DNA from: Promethearchaeota archaeon | GTDB lineage: Archaea > Asgardarchaeota > Lokiarchaeia > Sigynarchaeales > SOKP01 | Length of the DNA stretch: 5,987 bases | Direction of reading: 5' to 3' | NCBI GenBank assembly: GCA_016839655.1 | Contig: JAEOTW010000157.1 | Span: forward strand, 1-5,987 | Part shown: one piece after another, positions 5,197-5,987 of the stretch | Position numbering within the stretch: the stretch's first letter is position 1 | Layout: each line of letters opens with the position of its first letter | Notes under the pieces: generated by a model | Seen by the model: the letters and a program-made list of their open reading frames with translations, nothing else | The model's database searches: none | Told to the model about the DNA's origin: nothing | Made by a program: the position numbers and the translations under genes

Positions 5197-5987
5197 TCAG
5201 TTATAATTTTTTATTACATTTTGATATGTATTGTGGGTTGTTTCAGCAATAATTTCCCATGTGAATTTTTGGGATACTTTTATACTTCCTGCTAAACCAT
5301 ATTTTGTTCTTAATCTTTTAGTTTTTAGTAGATTAATAACTTTTTTGGCAATATCCTCATGATCATCAAATTCAACTAATAATCCATCAATATTTTCCCT
5401 AATAACCTCAGGAGTTGCCCCAATCCTAGCTCCTATAACCGGTTTTCCTGCTGACCATGCTTCCAGAAAGGATATTCCAAATGCATCGCTTCGACTAGGC
5501 ATTAAATAGATATCTGCTTCTTTAAATGCAGCTAATTTTTTCTTATCATAATATCCAGTTAGATTATCAGGAGTAAAATTGATTATTCTTGTATTTTCAA
5601 GTTTAGAAATTTTAGATAATTCTTTATTAAACGCAATTGTTGAAGGTCCAATAAATACAAAGTAGACTTTCTTTATTTCTTTAATAATATAAGGTATTGA
5701 TCTTAGAATTGAAAGAGCTCCCTTTTCATAATTTTTATAGCCACAAAACAATATTAATTTATATCCTCTTTCTTTCTTATCAAAAAATTTCTGTTTAAAG
5801 GAATACTGAGTTAGGGTCGATTTTTGATTTTTTTTAAATTTCGAATAATCTACGCCCATGGGTATGACTTTTATTTTATCCTCTGAGATTGCACATTTCC
5901 TAATTAGATAGTTTTTCTCAAGATTTGTACAAGCAATTAGTAGATCAAATTTTTTTAAAACATCTATTAATTTAGGGTTTGAATACC
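5197..5987 (-). CDS. GT4-family glycosyltransferase (GT-B fold), 5'-truncated by the window edge
   Basis: The frame stays open past the ATG at 5859 to the window end. The 42 extra residues include LIACTNLEKNYLIRKCAI and KIKVIPMGVDYSKF, standard mid-protein GT4 sequence, so the MGVDY methionine is not the start. The 262 visible residues are the end of the N-terminal domain and the full nucleotide-sugar-binding C-terminal domain. They show LILFCGYKNYEKGALSILRSIPYI (about 77-100), VYFVFIGP, and PSRSDAFGISFLEAWSAGKPVIGARIGATPEVI (163-195). That last block is the donor-binding E-x7-E motif, here Asp167-x7-Glu175. GT4 enzymes transfer a sugar from an activated donor to a lipid, glycan or small molecule at the cytoplasmic membrane face or in the cytosol; the exact sugar cannot be read from sequence. 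It runs straight into the PLP enzyme with a 7-base gap. Confidence 0.93.
   Translation of the reverse strand, partial: YSNPKLIDVLKKFDLLIACTNLEKNYLIRKCAISEDKIKVIPMGVDYSKFKKNQKSTLTQYSFKQKFFDKKERGYKLILFCGYKNYEKGALSILRSIPYIIKEIKKVYFVFIGPSTIAFNKELSKISKLENTRIINFTPDNLTGYYDKKKLAAFKEADIYLMPSRSDAFGISFLEAWSAGKPVIGARIGATPEVIRENIDGLLVEFDDHEDIAKKVINLLKTKRLRTKYGLAGSIKVSQKFTWEIIAETTHNTYQNVIKNYN

Noticed and set aside
5857..5859. ATG as the start of the glycosyltransferase
   Set aside because: The frame continues upstream to the window edge with typical GT4 sequence, and MGVDY is a known internal motif (IPMGVD). The gene is truncated by the window, not short.

Overview
The window is a gene-dense, AT-rich piece of an archaeal chromosome (about 30% GC by eye). 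It holds seven protein genes on two converging strands; the first and last run off the window edges. Archaeal assignment rests on the combination of NMD3, a RIO1 kinase, a double-KH Dim2/Pno1-type protein and an FtsZ closest to archaeal FtsZ1. TATA-like promoter sequence, patchy Shine-Dalgarno use and TTG starts agree with this. The low GC would suit an Asgard (Lokiarchaeia-like) or other AT-rich archaeon. Nothing in the window proves a lineage, so that is only a guess.

Plus strand, bases 1-2332: a tight ribosome-biogenesis operon. It contains the NMD3 C-terminal part (1-870, start outside the window), RIO1 (882-1730, TTG start with a good ribosome binding site) and the double-KH protein (1775-2332). 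In eukaryotes NMD3 works on the large subunit, while Rio1 and Dim2/Pno1 work on late small-subunit maturation. The operon therefore joins assembly factors for both subunits. The initiation factor aIF1A, often found just before RIO1 in archaea, is not between NMD3 and RIO1 here.

Minus strand, read from high to low coordinates: a GT4 glycosyltransferase (5987-5197, start outside the window) is followed 7 bases later by a fold-type III PLP decarboxylase-like enzyme (5189-3969). After a 109-base AT-rich gap with a probable promoter come ftsZ (3859-2750) and a small unrecognised gene (2703-2335, or up to 2763 if a TTG start overlapping ftsZ is used). The small gene ends 2 bases from the end of the KH gene, so the two transcription units meet tail to tail.

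The points most worth following are three. The small unknown gene sits directly behind ftsZ and may have a hydrophobic N-terminus. The PLP enzyme lacks the usual active-site cysteine and is coupled to a glycosyltransferase. The FtsZ is one residue shorter than usual in a nucleotide-site loop. No RNA genes, mobile elements, CRISPR arrays or large repeats were seen. Apart from the 109-base gap there is almost no intergenic space.
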